A DNA stretch of 64,000 nucleotides from Luidia sarsii (taxonomy: Eukaryota; Echinodermata; Asteroidea; Paxillosida; Luidiidae): contig OX465105.1 of assembly GCA_949987565.1 (NCBI GenBank), positions 17,448,137-17,512,136 of the forward strand, given 5' to 3'. The notes beneath the pieces are model-generated. The model was not told the DNA's origin. It saw nothing but the letters and a program-made list of their open reading frames with translations, and searched no databases. The translations under genes were made by a program, and so were the position numbers. How positions within the stretch are numbered: the first letter of the stretch is position 1; each line of letters begins with the position of its first letter. Positions 45,086 through 58,000 of this stretch are shown here, in pieces.

Positions 45086-47239
45086 TTCATTTGGGCAATT
45101 CTAGTCACTAAAGCAGTTTGCAACCTTTTTGGTAAATCTCTACCATTTGTTTTCTGTTTCGCGACCCAGTGTTTGGGATGTTTACCTTAGGGCTACCCGA
45201 ATCAGGGCCAATTGGTTCTGGCAAGATCACTACTTTTCTCAGCAGTATATAGGGGCCTATTGGGCATTTGGAGTTCATAAGCAAGCATGTTTTCAGTTGA
45301 GGCAGAAAACAATCTGAAACATGGAGAGGGCCTATAGTGTTTCGATCTTAGCAGGATCATTCTCCAAACCCCTAAAATCCCATATATCTGAAAAACTAAG
45401 TCCCGTATACATGGTCGGTAGCAAACTAGCTTGAACCAGTCATCATGGTTGCACCTCGATTGACCTCAGCGTTACGTCACGACTACGAGGAGTTCAATAC
45501 GTGAGGGCAGTGACGTAACACTGACGTCACGGTCAAAGGCGATGGTCACTATCTGGGGCTGGTGGTACGGTAGAGGTCGTCGGGTTTTTTTCCCCAGAAA
45601 AAACAGTTTTGAGAAGAGCGCTTTGAAAGTTAGTGTAAGGCACTGTTAGAAACGTACTTTCCCCCGGCTTGTAATGGGTAGTGTAAAAGTGTGTTTGTGG
45701 TACACTCGATATGAGGTTAAAAACATGAAGCATGCTTTCATGCAATTGTTACATTCCAAAAATGGTTTTTAATAAAACAATTGGAGGGCCCTATGTTTCG
45801 ATCCCAGCAGGACCTTTCTCAAGATCAAAGGCAGATAATTATCTGCCTTTGATCTTGAGAAAGGTCCTGCTGGGATCGAAACGTCAGGCCCTCCTAATTT
45901 TTGCTATTCGCATTTCGGTAATTGTAGTCAGTGAACAGTTTGCAACAATTTTGCATACAAGTTATATTACAGCGAAAAATGGTTCGTGAAAAGACTGTCG
46001 GCTTGCGTGCAGTTTACCGCGCAGAATGGAAAAGGCATTACCGGTAGGCTGACATGGCATGACCAAGGGCGCAGTGAGTCCAGGATATCCTGGAAGGGCA
46101 CACAGACTGGGGACAAAACCACGGAGCGATCGTTGGAACAACTTAGATTTTTTTTTTAAATACCGCCCTCTGTGTCTGAAATTGGCTCCGGGTCAGTTCT
46201 GGCGCCCCATATCGGTCCGCCAAACGGGGGGCGGGGTGGATGACTAACCACGGACTAACCAACACTGTGATACCATGGAGGAAGGAAAATACCTTCCTCC
46301 GTGGTGATGCGTACTCGATGGCCAAAGCCACCCTAGACATTAAGACGGATATGGGAAGCATGACATGGGACACAAGTGGCCAGTCCTTCTGTCTGTCAGC
46401 GCTTCCGTCAAAGTCACCCTCAAAGTCACCGTCAAAGTCAACAAACGTCACTTCCGGTCGACCTCGCACTCGTTTCAATAGGCCCTTTACGAATCCATGG
46501 ATCCGTAAAGGGCCCGGGTTCAGGCTTCGTCTCCATCTGACAGAACCTGAAAATCCAGGCTGTGGTTTGTCGCTGAATTTGAAGGTGTGTTGACTTGTTA
46601 AGCACATAGCATTCGCCAAGAAACTGGGGACAAACGCTTGTGTTTCTAGATGTCTGTTACATTATAACAGGTAAGTGAAATATAACCGAAGCCCAAGCCC
46701 TTAAAGTAGTGGGCAATACATCTAGGACCCTGCACCTACTAAGATACTGAATAGTATGGAGTCCCTAGGAAAAAGAGATTTTTCATTATCTCGTTATTAA
46801 AAAGCAAAGTTTTTGGACGTCTCTACAGGGACTCCATGGCTTTTACCCCTTGCTTGAAAAAAAAAAGAAAACAAAAGGAAACATTAACACCATATTAAAT
46901 GAGTCAACTCTGTTCTGCTTTTCCAATAACAAAATGAACATCAAATTTATTCACACTGTATAGAGTTCATTACTATTTTCTTTTAAAAAGGGAGACTTTT
47001 TACAATTAAATATCAATTGTACATTGTAATTTCGATGTCACCTTTATGTTACACTGTACAAAAGAGGGATGTCGCAGCCTCTTACACACCATAACGCCCT
47101 CATGATGAGCTGCAACTCCCATCACAGGTTTGCCAGAAAGGGCCATAATTGGAACTTAAACCTCACACTGAAACAAATCCTTGGAGAATTCACAGCAGAC
47201 ACCAAGAGAGACAGACAGACAGAGAGACAGCCATACCAG

Positions 47240-47465
47240 CCAGCCAACTAGCTAGCCAGTCAGCCAACCAGCCAGACAACTATCTAGCCAGTCAGCCAAC
47301 CAGCCAGCCAACTAGCTAGCCAGTCAGCCAACCAGCCAGACAACTATCTAGCCAGTCAGCCAACCAGCCAGCCAACTAGCTAGCCAGTCAGCCAACCAGC
47401 CAGCCAACTAGCTAGCCAGTCAGCCAACCAGCCAGCCAACTAGCTAGCCAAGCAACCAACCAACC
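47240..47465. repeat. 32-bp tandem array (about 7 copies)
   Basis: Unit AGCCAGTCAGCCAACCAGCC plus AGCCAACTAGCT, itself made of CAGC/CAAC tetramers, ending in CAAC and GACT-rich sequence. Confidence 0.9.
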
Positions 47466-47714
47466 AACCAACTAACCATTTGATCAACTGACCTGTTGAC
47501 TGACTGACCGACCCCTGACTGACCGACTTATTAACTGACCAACTGACCGAATGACCAATCAACTAAACCATCAATCTATTCACCCACCTACCATCATATC
47601 ACACAGACACCACAACAAACGTAGCAACTCATAGATAGTCCTAACAGTTGAAGGAGTGATACAGCATAATGTACTGGTACAGTATACAGCCTCTAAATGG
47701 TTAGGTTACAGGAA

Positions 47715-47900
47715 ATTGCGGAGGAGGGGAGAGGGAGAGGGAGAGGGAGAGGGAGAGGGAGAGGGAGAGGGAGAGGGAGAGGGAGAGGGAGAGGGAGAGG
47801 TAGAGGTAAAGGTAGAGGGAGTGGGAGAGGGAGAGGGAGAGTGAGAGTGAGAGGGAGAGAGAAGCAGAGGCAGGGGCAGAGGCAGGAGCAGAGGCAGGAG
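47715..47900. repeat. GGGAGA hexanucleotide repeat
   Basis: About fifteen near-perfect GGGAGA units followed by degenerate GAGGCAGG-type units. Confidence 0.95.
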
Positions 47901-49060
47901 CAGAGGGAGAGGTTTGAGGAAGGGGAGGGCAGGAGGAAGACAAGTTAAGTAGGATAAGGAAGAGTAAAATAAAGAAGAAGAGGGTGTTGAGGAAGAGAGC
48001 AGGGCCCGTGGTCAGGGTTTTTCTGTCAGTAATATCCATATTGCACACAACAAGTTTTTACCAGAAATCTAAGCACAAAACAAACAGCTCAAGAAAGAGC
48101 AAACAAAACTGACATTGTGTAGAGGAACCAATGCTTGCCTGGAGTTTTTTGTTTTTGTTTTGGGTGAGGGGGGGGTAGATGACCCACACTCTTGGCACTG
48201 TTCTCTGCTTCAATTCCAGCAAGCCGTCACCCTCAGCATGAATCCTCCCTCCAGTCTCTCGTCTACTTCTGACATGGAATCCGCAGTCCAGGGACCAACT
48301 TCACCACTTGGTGTCGGCCCATTTTTCAGTGCCCATGACTGTCATGTAGGTTTTTTTCTTCTCTGTTTTTGAAAAATAATGTGCCGTCACTCGATCGTCC
48401 AAAGTAACGTTCTCACAATAGTGCAATTGCTGCCTCTAATAAGCTGGCAATTCATGTGGCAACTCTCAGTCGACATAGGTGTCTGCCATGCTACATATTG
48501 TATATCTTTGTTTAAATTTGGGGCAATAGCTGCGTCCTGATTCAAAGGGCTTGGCGCATAACGTTCCGAATTCAGAACACAAATTGTGTTACAGCTTGCT
48601 TTTAGAGACAGAAAAAAAGGAGGCGAATAAGTAGCATCTGTAATGCAAAAATGGAAGTGGCCCCCCCCAAAAAAAACAAGTATGACAGGCACTTTGGCGT
48701 GAACGGACGAAAACAGACGAAGAGGTTTGTGGACGGAATTGAGGACGGGTCAGACGTCTGGGTCTGACTGGACGAGGTTACCGTCGCAGTCGAGCTCCTT
48801 CAGGAAGACCTTCCTAGGGGAGGAAGAATGACCCTCGGCTGATCCAAGTCAGTCTGGACGAGGGCTGGACCTCCCGCAGCCCGACAGAAACTCCGGTCCT
48901 CTGGCAGCCCGGTGGGAAAAGCGCAGTGACGACACCGGTGGCCGTGGGATTCGAGGAAGCCGCGCTCGGTGACGCCGGCGACACGCTCGGCTCTTCCGAG
49001 GGACTCCGGCGGTTCCGGTGCCTGGCATCTGGCACCCTGACTCCACTCGCCCGGAAGGTG

Positions 49061-52000
49061 CTACCTCCTTTTGCCTTTGGTGGGCTTGGTCTGGCCAGCC
49101 GCAGCCGCAGCCGTGGCCGCTGCCGGTGCGGGCGGATTTCCACCTTTGGACTTGTTGACGTACTTCATGTACTGGATCTCTCCATCCAGGTCCATCAACT
49201 CCTGCCTCAGCTTCTCGTTGATCTCTTGAAGGGACTCTGAAATACAAAAGAAACCCAAACAAACCGGCCACGGTTTTCACTTGAATGTCTTTACTGTGGT
49301 CAACTGAATTAATGGACCACTGTGTACAAGCTGAATAGGGTCATTGCATCCACAGCCGTGACTGTGAATGGGTGTATTGAATGACTCACTGTGTACGAGC
49401 TAAATAGGGTCACTGCATCCACAGCTGTGACTGTGAATGAGTGCACTGAATGGCCCACTGTATACAAGCTGAATAGGGTCATTGCATCCACAGCTGTGAC
49501 TGTGAATGGGTGCACTAAATGGCCCACTGTGTACGAGCTGAATAGGGTCACTGCATCCACAGCTGTGACTATGAATGGGTGCACTGAATGGCCCACTGTA
49601 TACAAGCTGAATAGGGTCATTGCATCCACAGCTGTGACTATGAATGGGTGCACTGAATGGCCCACTGTATACAAGCTGAATAGGGTCATTGCATCCACAG
49701 CTGTGACTGTGATCATTGCAATCAGAGGAGTTACTTTGGATAGAAGTTGATTCACCTTGTGGGCACATGGGCTGGGTGAGTAGGTGCATGTGTGGGTCGG
49801 GGGAGGAGAGGTGGGAGGTGAGGGGAGGGAGGTGAGGGACTTGCTCCGAGCCCTACCTTGATCGGGGGACGGCTTGATCAGTTCCTTAGAGGTGCCGGCC
49901 AGGAGGTGACCAGTGCCCTTGGGTTTGTATTTGACAGGGGGAGGTGTGGCTGCAGGGGTGTGGGGGATGGAGTCTAGACTCTGCTCACTACCAGCAGGCT
50001 CAGCATCGGCTGGAGGAGGAGGAGGAGGAGGAGAGAAGAGGAGTGAGGAGGAAAGGAGGAAGAGTGAAGGAGGGCCAAGTGTGTGTGTGTTGGGAGTTGG
50101 ATGTGGTGCAGGATTTGCAGAGGGGAAGATGCTGTAATGGCCAATGGGAGGTGGGTGCAGACGGGTGTGTAATCATGAAGGGTGAGGATGAGTTGTGTCT
50201 GGGATGTAGGGGGTCATGCATGAGTGAGATGGGACTCACTAGTCTGGACAAATTCAACAGCCATTCTACATCCGAACCTATGTCCTCTCAGAAAGAAAGA
50301 GTTTCTGAAAGGCAAATTCAAATCTACACAAAATGTCAACGCCCTCTTCTTACTTCAGGGTTGAATGTTCGGCCTCTGAGAAAGGCCATGCTAGGATCAA
50401 ATCGCTCGAACCAAATTATTAGGATCAAATCATAGGGATCAAATCATAGGGATCAAATCATTGGGATCAAATCATTGGGATGAAATCATTGGGATGAAAT
50501 CACTGGGATCAAATCATTGGGATGAAATCATTGGGTTGAAATCACTGGGATGAAATCATTGAGATCAAATCATTGGGATCAAATCACTGGGATCAAATCA
50601 TTGGGATCAAATCACTGGGATGAAATCACTGGGATCAAATCATTGGGGTCAAATTGCTGGATCTTTCCCTTCAAGGAAGAGCAGGTTCCTTCTCACAGAC
50701 AAAGAGGTGAGAAAGGTCCTGCAAGGCCAAATTGCTAGGATTATTTCCAACTAGGAAGATAAATATCTTTGTCGGAGCCACAGAGGTCTCGACAAAGATC
50801 CTGCCGGGAGTGAAATTGTAGTCCTGCGAGGACATTTAAACAGAGGAGAGGACGTGGCTGTGATAGAAAGGAGGTGACCGCCCCGCCCCCACACTCACCC
50901 GCGTCGTTCTTGTGCTGCCCCTTGGGCGAGGTCTTGGCCTCGGTGGCCTTGCCCTGCTGCCCCCAGGCGTTCTTCTTGTTCCGGTTGCTGTAGCCGCCGC
51001 CAGCTGGGGCCTGCGAGGCGGGGACGCCGGCCGGCTTGCCCTGGGCGGGCTTGCCCTGGGCCTGCTTGCCCTGGAGCTGCTTGCCCTGGGGCCGGCGGGG
51101 TGAGCTCTTGGCCGGCTTCTCCTGGGCTGGGTGGGGCAGTGATGGCGGTGGCTGGCCCGAGTAGCCCACTGGCTCCCGGTTCGGCCTGTGGTCGGCTTCA
51201 GTGAGACAAGATTAGCAAAGATTAGCAAAGATTAGCCGTGTTAGTCTGACTGAAAACAAAACAACAACTACTTACGATGACTGATGGAAGCACACAGTGG
51301 CAAAATTGCGGTGACACCGTGTAAAGTCCGCTCTTTTGAGGTGGAGTGCGGCTATGAAAAGAGCCGTTAAACTCGACGTTTAGGGCAGAGTGTGCTCTGT
51401 CTGGCAAAAGGAGGCTGATCTACAATGACAGCTCTCATTGGTATGTGTGCATGATACAGCAATGCGATCACCCATACTCTAATGCAACAGACTTGACACC
51501 ATAACGGGTAAGAGAAGAAATGTGACCAAAAGCATAAGCCCGAGCCTTAGCCTTCATTTCCTAAACGGCTATAGATATTTCCACTGGTGAACAGCTGGCC
51601 GGCTTTCAGATGCACAGTGCTGGAGCCAGCCAAGGCAGGCCACTGGGCACGGATGTACCTGGGTAAGGGTCCTTGGAGGACGCGCCGCCGATGGGCGGGA
51701 TGTAGATGTCCACTTTGTGCTGGGGCCTGCCGGAGTGGGTGGGATCCTGGCTACCGGGGACGGCATGGGGACCGGCCTGGGCCTCGGGCCAGGGCCTGGC
51801 CTGCTGCTGCTGCTGGCCCCCTCGCGGGGAGGACTCCCCGGCCAGGGAGTGGACTGATGAGTTGATGTGGGAGGACTGGCTGTGGTAGGGGCGGGCCGGC
51901 GGGAAGCTCAGGCTGGTGTCTGGGGCGCTGCCCGGCTCGCTGAGACAGCAGAGTCAATGGAGCGGCCGTGTGGGATGTGGGAGGACATTGCATCCAAAGG

Positions 52001-55000
52001 GAAATGAAAAGATACAGGTTTAGGCCTTGTTGAGATTGTAGGTTATCCATTCTGTCCCCTCTCTCTCTCTCCGTCCCTTTGGGTTACTCTCTTTCTCTCT
52101 CACCCAGTCCTCCCCCTTCTCTCTCCCTCCCTCGTTCTATTCCCTCTCTCTCTCTCACACCCTCCCTCATTCTCTCCCACTCTTTCTCTCTGTCTATCTT
52201 TTTCTGACTCTTTTAGTTTCTTCTTTCCCTCTCTCTTTCTTTCTCTACCCTGTCTGTCCTTTGCTCTTACTATCTTTCTTTCTCCCTCTCTCTCACTCCC
52301 CTTTCTCGCCCTCGTTTTTCTCTAACCCCCACTTCCTCTCTTTCTCAATTTACTCTCTTCTTTTCTCCCTCTCTCTATTTCTCTTCCTCCTATCCCATCA
52401 CCCCCTCGATCTAATTTGTTTTCTCTTGCCCTCTCTCTCCCTCCCTTCCTCTCTTTGTCACTCTCTATCTGCATCTCTCTTTGCCACTCTGGCTGTCTGT
52501 CTGTCTATCTGTCTGACTGTATGTATGTCTGTCTCTCCCTCATTCTCTCCCACGCTCTCCATCTCTTTCTTTCTCTATCCCTCACTTACTCTCTCTCTCT
52601 CTCTCTCTCTTTCTGTGACTCACTTGTGATGCTGGGATCCACGCTGGGTAGGAGGGTAGCTATGCTGCTCTCGTCCCTGCCGTTCCCCACCGTCTGACCC
52701 ATCGGCGGGCCGGTAACTCCCGGGGAAGCTCTGGTGGGTGGCCACAGGAGAATGCTGCGACTGCGGCTGATGGTGCTGGGGCGGCTGGCCGCGGTACTGG
52801 GGGTTGGGCGGGGAGGACTGCTGGTGGGCCAGCGGGGCGTGGTGAGGGTGCTGCTTGGGCGCCTCCCGGTAACCGTTGGGCACGCCCCGTATGCTGTCCA
52901 CGGGAGGCAGCTGCCCCATCTGCTGGTGAAAACGGCATTCAACTGTGAACATGAAATCAGGCCGCCAATCTAACTGTACTGATAACTCTCCCTTCAATGC
53001 ATCAACAGCCCTTGGTACAGACTCAATGTTCAAGGCAAATGCCATGCATTCATCTCAGCTGTATATAATTCAGTCACTCTTAATAGCCATGCAGGCAATG
53101 CATGCAAGTCAGACCCAGATCCATCTGCGACTAGCATTCTATGATCAAGTTAAACAACAAATTGATGCTGAACTTTTCATTTTTTTTTTTCAACCTAGCT
53201 GCCCTGGAATCAGTCAGCTATTTTCCTCCCTTTTTCCATTACCCCCCCCCCCCCATTTTTACCAAAATAAGGTTTGAGATTGGGGCTTTTTTAGGGACTC
53301 CAGTAGTGAGCTCTGCCAACCGATCCGTTAGACGAATGACAACAACCAAAGACAGCAGCGGTCTCATACACAAGTAAGAAGAAGTTCAGGGTACTATAGA
53401 TCAGGGATGGATTTCACAAAGCCATACTATACATCGTAACCCAACATACGATAGATAATCCATTGTAAGTTGTGTTAGGCCGTATGGTTTCTGTGCATCT
53501 CTCATCGTTGTCTTGCAATTCATCGTAAGTCAAGATGAGTTAGGTGAAGTAGACTGCAGACTGCACAACTGTACATAGGGTCCAGTGGGTTTTTGGGGTC
53601 TTTTTTTCGGAGATGCTGACCTGGTCCAGACTGCCGGAGTTGTCTAGGCTGTCACTGCGATGCTCCCTGCCCCGACCGCCGCTGCCCCCGGACGCTGCCT
53701 TGCTAGCCCCCTGCGGTGATGCCTGCTGCTGCTGCTGCCAGTCGGGCGACTGCAGCAGCAGGCTGCCCTGGGAACCTGCCCGCCCGGCAGGGACGGCATT
53801 GGCGGCAGCGGCGGGGGAACCCTCCGTCCTGGGTTGCGAGGCGCTGCGCTGGCGGCGGGCCGAGGCGTTGAGGGAAGAGCTGCCCGACACCGTCCGATTC
53901 ATGGAGATGGGGGACGCCGCAAAGACCCTGTGTGCCGGTGCGTCGGAGAGAAAATGAGAGCTATCAGGGCAAGGAGTAAATACAAAAATCTGTTGGAAAC
54001 TACTCACTGACTAAAAGGACCTGCAATGTATAAATCTCAAAAGTTAGCGGGTCCGACGTTTCGATCCTAGCAGGACCTTTCTCAAAGGCAACGGATTAGA
54101 TAGAGTGGGAAGGGTCAAAGGGATCATTTCCCTCCTCTACTAATCCCCGCCCTACTCTCTGATCTCACCCTAGTTTGTCTACCAGCTTTCTTCCTGTGTC
54201 TTTATTTCTGTCATCCATGTCCTAATGACTTGACAAGACTCTGAGCGATTGATTGATTCTGTTGTTAGGGTGTATGCGTAATACCATTACCTGGCCTCGG
54301 CCTCAGAGGTTGTGGCCTGAGTCTTGAAGGTTGTCTTATAAGGTGCTACCATCCAGTAGTCTTATCAAGTGCTACAACCTGGTACTCTTATACAGTGCTA
54401 CCAGCTAATCTTTTCATATGCTTCTTGTAGACTAACACTGCTACATACATCCTTGACTATCGATGGTGTAATTGAGTGGGTGAGAGAAATGAAACCGATG
54501 ACATCCCCACCCTAGCCCGATCCTTCGCCGAGTATTAAGGAGCCATCGGCAAGGGTCTACAGGGCGCCGCAGCTGCAATAGCCGAGGGAGAGAAGGGGAG
54601 GGAGGTTGTACCGTTCCAGGTCGTCCAGCTTGGTCAGGAGCTTGTCGTTCTCCTTGGACAGGTGCTGGTGCTCCGTCATGGCCCGCTCCCGCACGTTGTG
54701 CAGGTCCGAGTTCTCCGACCGCAGCTTCTCGTTCTCCACCATGTACTCCTGCAGCATCTCGTACAGGCTGGTGTCCGCCGCCGACTTGGGCGTGAAGGCC
54801 GGTTGGCTGCTGCTGCTGCTGTTGTCAAAAAAAAAAAAAAAAAAAAAAAAAAAATAGTGCGTGAGATTCCAAACTATTCATGGTGATGGTGGAGGTAGTG
54901 AGTCATCAAAGGGTGCTGTTGTCATAAAATAAAAAAAAAAAAACAGTGCGTGAGATTTCAAATTATTCATGGTGATGGTGGAGGTAGTGAGTCATCAAAG

Positions 55001-58000
55001 GGTGCTGTTGTCATAATAATTTTTTTTTAAATAGTGCGTGAGATTCCAAACTATTCATGGTGATGGTGGAGGTAGTGAGTCATCAAAGGGTGCTGTTGTC
55101 ATAAAAAACTTTTAAAAAATAGTGCGTGAGATTCCAAACTATTCATGGTGATGGTGGAGGTAGTGAGTCAAAGGGGGTTTGTTTGGTGACAACTATGTGA
55201 GGATATTTGCAAAGTGTGTGTGAGTGGATGTGTGTGATTGTGAAGAGAACCGATGAGATTCCAGGCTGTTCATGGTGGAGTCCAGGGTGGTTTGTGCAGT
55301 GATGCCATGTCAAAAAATATCCCATTTGTGAGTGTATTCAGTTCTGAAGAAGAGCCGATGGAATTACAACGACAGACATTATTCACTTGATAGAGGATTT
55401 TCTTTAAAGTGCTGACAAGCAGAGAGGAAGACTAGAAGGTATTCGTAAGACTGGCTGATGATGTTTTCAGGAGCACTTTTGAAAGGTTCAATATGTGACC
55501 CGGCACAGCGACATGAGGATATCCCACCAAAACACTTTTCGAGTAAACAACGCCTAAAGTCAAAGTATCTTCTCAATTCGATTAAAAATCAATTTTTTTT
55601 ATTTTTTTTTTATTTTCGGAAAGTTTATGTATTGGAGGAAATTTTGATATCATTTGAAAGCTTATGGTACACTCTTTCACATCATTAGAAAATCTCAAAA
55701 TCTCAAAAGTGGGGGTTATTCCTCATTATGATGTGCCGGGTCACATATGAGGAGCTTCGCCTCACCTGGTAGCCACACTCATAGCATAATACAGAGATTA
55801 CAGAACATGGCGATGCCGCAAAAAACCCAAAGCCTCTGTGGCCGGCTGTATGCCTACCCGTTGGTGTCCCTGCGCTCCACCGTCCCCTTGGCCTCTGACT
55901 GGACGGCCCTGGCCCGGTCAAAGTCGCCCGGCACCGGCGTCTTGTCCCCGGCCACGCTGTCCTGGGAGAGGGAGGTGATGAGGACGGGCAGGCTCTCCTC
56001 GGTGTCGTTGCGCCGGAGGGCCGCAGGCTGGGAGGCCCGGGGGAACTCCAGGCACTGGCGCAGGTAGACGTTCTCATTGCGCAGGAGACGGACCTCTCGC
56101 TTCAGGCTCAGGATCAGCTTCTCGCGGGGGTCCTGCCGCCGGCAAAGAACGGGAGGGATGGATGAACGAACGAATAAATGAATGGGTGATATACAAAAAT
56201 GTTGCAAACTGCTCACTGACTAAAATTACCAAAATGTAAATCTTAAAATTTAGTGGGCCTGATGTTTCGATCCTAGCAGGACCTTTCTCAAAGGCAGAGA
56301 AAGGTCCTGCTAGGATCGAAACGTCAGGCCCACTAAATTTTAAGAATAAATGAATGAACGAATGAATGAATACGAACAAACAAATGGATGAATAAAGGAA
56401 CAAACGAATAAACAAACAAACAAATAAAGGAAGGAATAGATAAAGAAAGGAATAGATGAACAAATTAACAAACAGATGGACAAGCAAACAAACGCGTGAA
56501 TGAACAGATGAACAAATGAATGAACAAAAAGTAAACAAGTAGACAATAAACAATAGAGGGAGGAGGTGGAGGAAGGGAGAGAGGGAGAGGGAGGGAGGAT
56601 TGGCATGTTTTACTGCACTCTCCATCGTATCGCTCACAACCCCAACACTAACATTCCACGCTACTTCCCCGCAAAACCCCACAATACAAATACTCTTTCT
56701 CAACAGCAGGGGAGGCGGCTGTTTCCACGGACGTCCCCATTGCAGTCTCCAGGAGACTTTGAATGGTATGCCAAGATTAAGAGCCTAAAAAAAAGATCTA
56801 TTTCTCTTTGGGAAACTACCGTAGTGTAAAAGAAAGCCTTTTGATTGTCACACACACAGGATCAAGTGCATGATTGCTATGTGTAAGACACTATTGTTTA
56901 AACACACGTGCATCATGCGGATATTGCGCACCACATGATAGGCAGTGGTGGCGGCATGCCTCTATACAGACTGTCTGGGCGAAACCTACCATCCTGATGA
57001 CGGGCTTGTTCTTGATCCTCTTGGCCCGGTTGGCATAGCGGAGGGTGCTCAGGGATTCAGACAGGCAGTACTGGGACGGGGTGATGCAAGCCACCTGGAC
57101 AATGGGCAGAAGAACACGGGCAACGGACAAAGTGAAGATGAGGCAGGCTTGCAGCGTGTGCATGGCGCACATGGCTGAAAAATGGAAGATGCTATGAATG
57201 AATTTGTACAAGTAGGATATAGGTTATTCCGATCCCCTGGATGGTACCAAGGGGAGACATTCCCATAGGGTTGTATTCAGACAGGCAGTACTGGGACGGG
57301 GTGATGCAAGCCACCTGGACAATGGGCAACGGACAAAGTGAAGATGAGGCAGGCTTGCAGCGTGTGCATGGGGCACATGGCTGAAAAATGGAAGATGCTA
57401 CGAATGAATTTGTACAAGTAGTATATAGGTTATTCCCCTGGATGGTACCGTAGGGAGACATTCCCATAGGGTTGTGCACAAACTTTACGTCCCTATTCCT
57501 AAACATCCTCCAAACCAATGAACTTGAAATTCACACTGTGTTCTTTTTAGAGCATTCACTATTCACTATGAAAATATGGACAATAAAAATATGTTTTTAT
57601 AAGGTTAAAGTTGGGACATTAGGGAGACACTGAAATGTTTCTCTAACGTCGAGCGTCTCCCTTATTAATTAACATTAATATCGACAATGTTGTCTCCATA
57701 CGGTCCTATACAGGTTTATATACATTTTAGTGTTATATAATATCCAAAATTAGGATGGCCTGATGTTTTGATCCTAGCAGGACCTTAATCAAAGGCAGAC
57801 AAAGGTCCTGCTAGGATCTAACCTTTGAGAAAGGTCCTGCTAGGATCTAACCTTTGAGAAAGGTCCTGCTAGGATCTAACCTTTGAGAAAGGTCCTGCTA
57901 GGATCTAACCTTTGAGAAAGGTCCTGCTAGGATCTAACCTTTGAGAAAGGTCCTGCTAGGATCTAACCTTTAAGAAAGGTCCTGCTAGGATCTAACCTTT

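Larger units (their letters stand above)
44201..49060. other. Intergenic region between the MMP and KIF12 genes
   Basis: Both flanking genes are on the minus strand; this includes MMP upstream sequence and KIF12 downstream sequence. FB-A elements lie at 44876-45085 (double) and 45765-45960, an FB-C element at 46478-46700, a short hairpin at about 46275-46305, and two tandem arrays at 47240-47465 and 47715-47900. I found no exon, clear TATA box or firm polyadenylation signal. Confidence 0.6.

Noticed and set aside
47715..48048. Gly/Glu/Arg repeat protein
   Set aside because: Translation of the GGGAGA hexanucleotide repeat.
49309..49789. Repeat protein frames on both strands
   Set aside because: Come from the 69-bp tandem array in a KIF12 intron.
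50420..50655. Regularly spaced short repeats resembling a CRISPR array
   Set aside because: The 14-bp units abut without unique spacers and the DNA is from an animal genome.
52261..52697. Ser/Leu-rich proteins with many membrane-like stretches
   Set aside because: Low-complexity translation of CT-rich simple repeat in a KIF12 intron.
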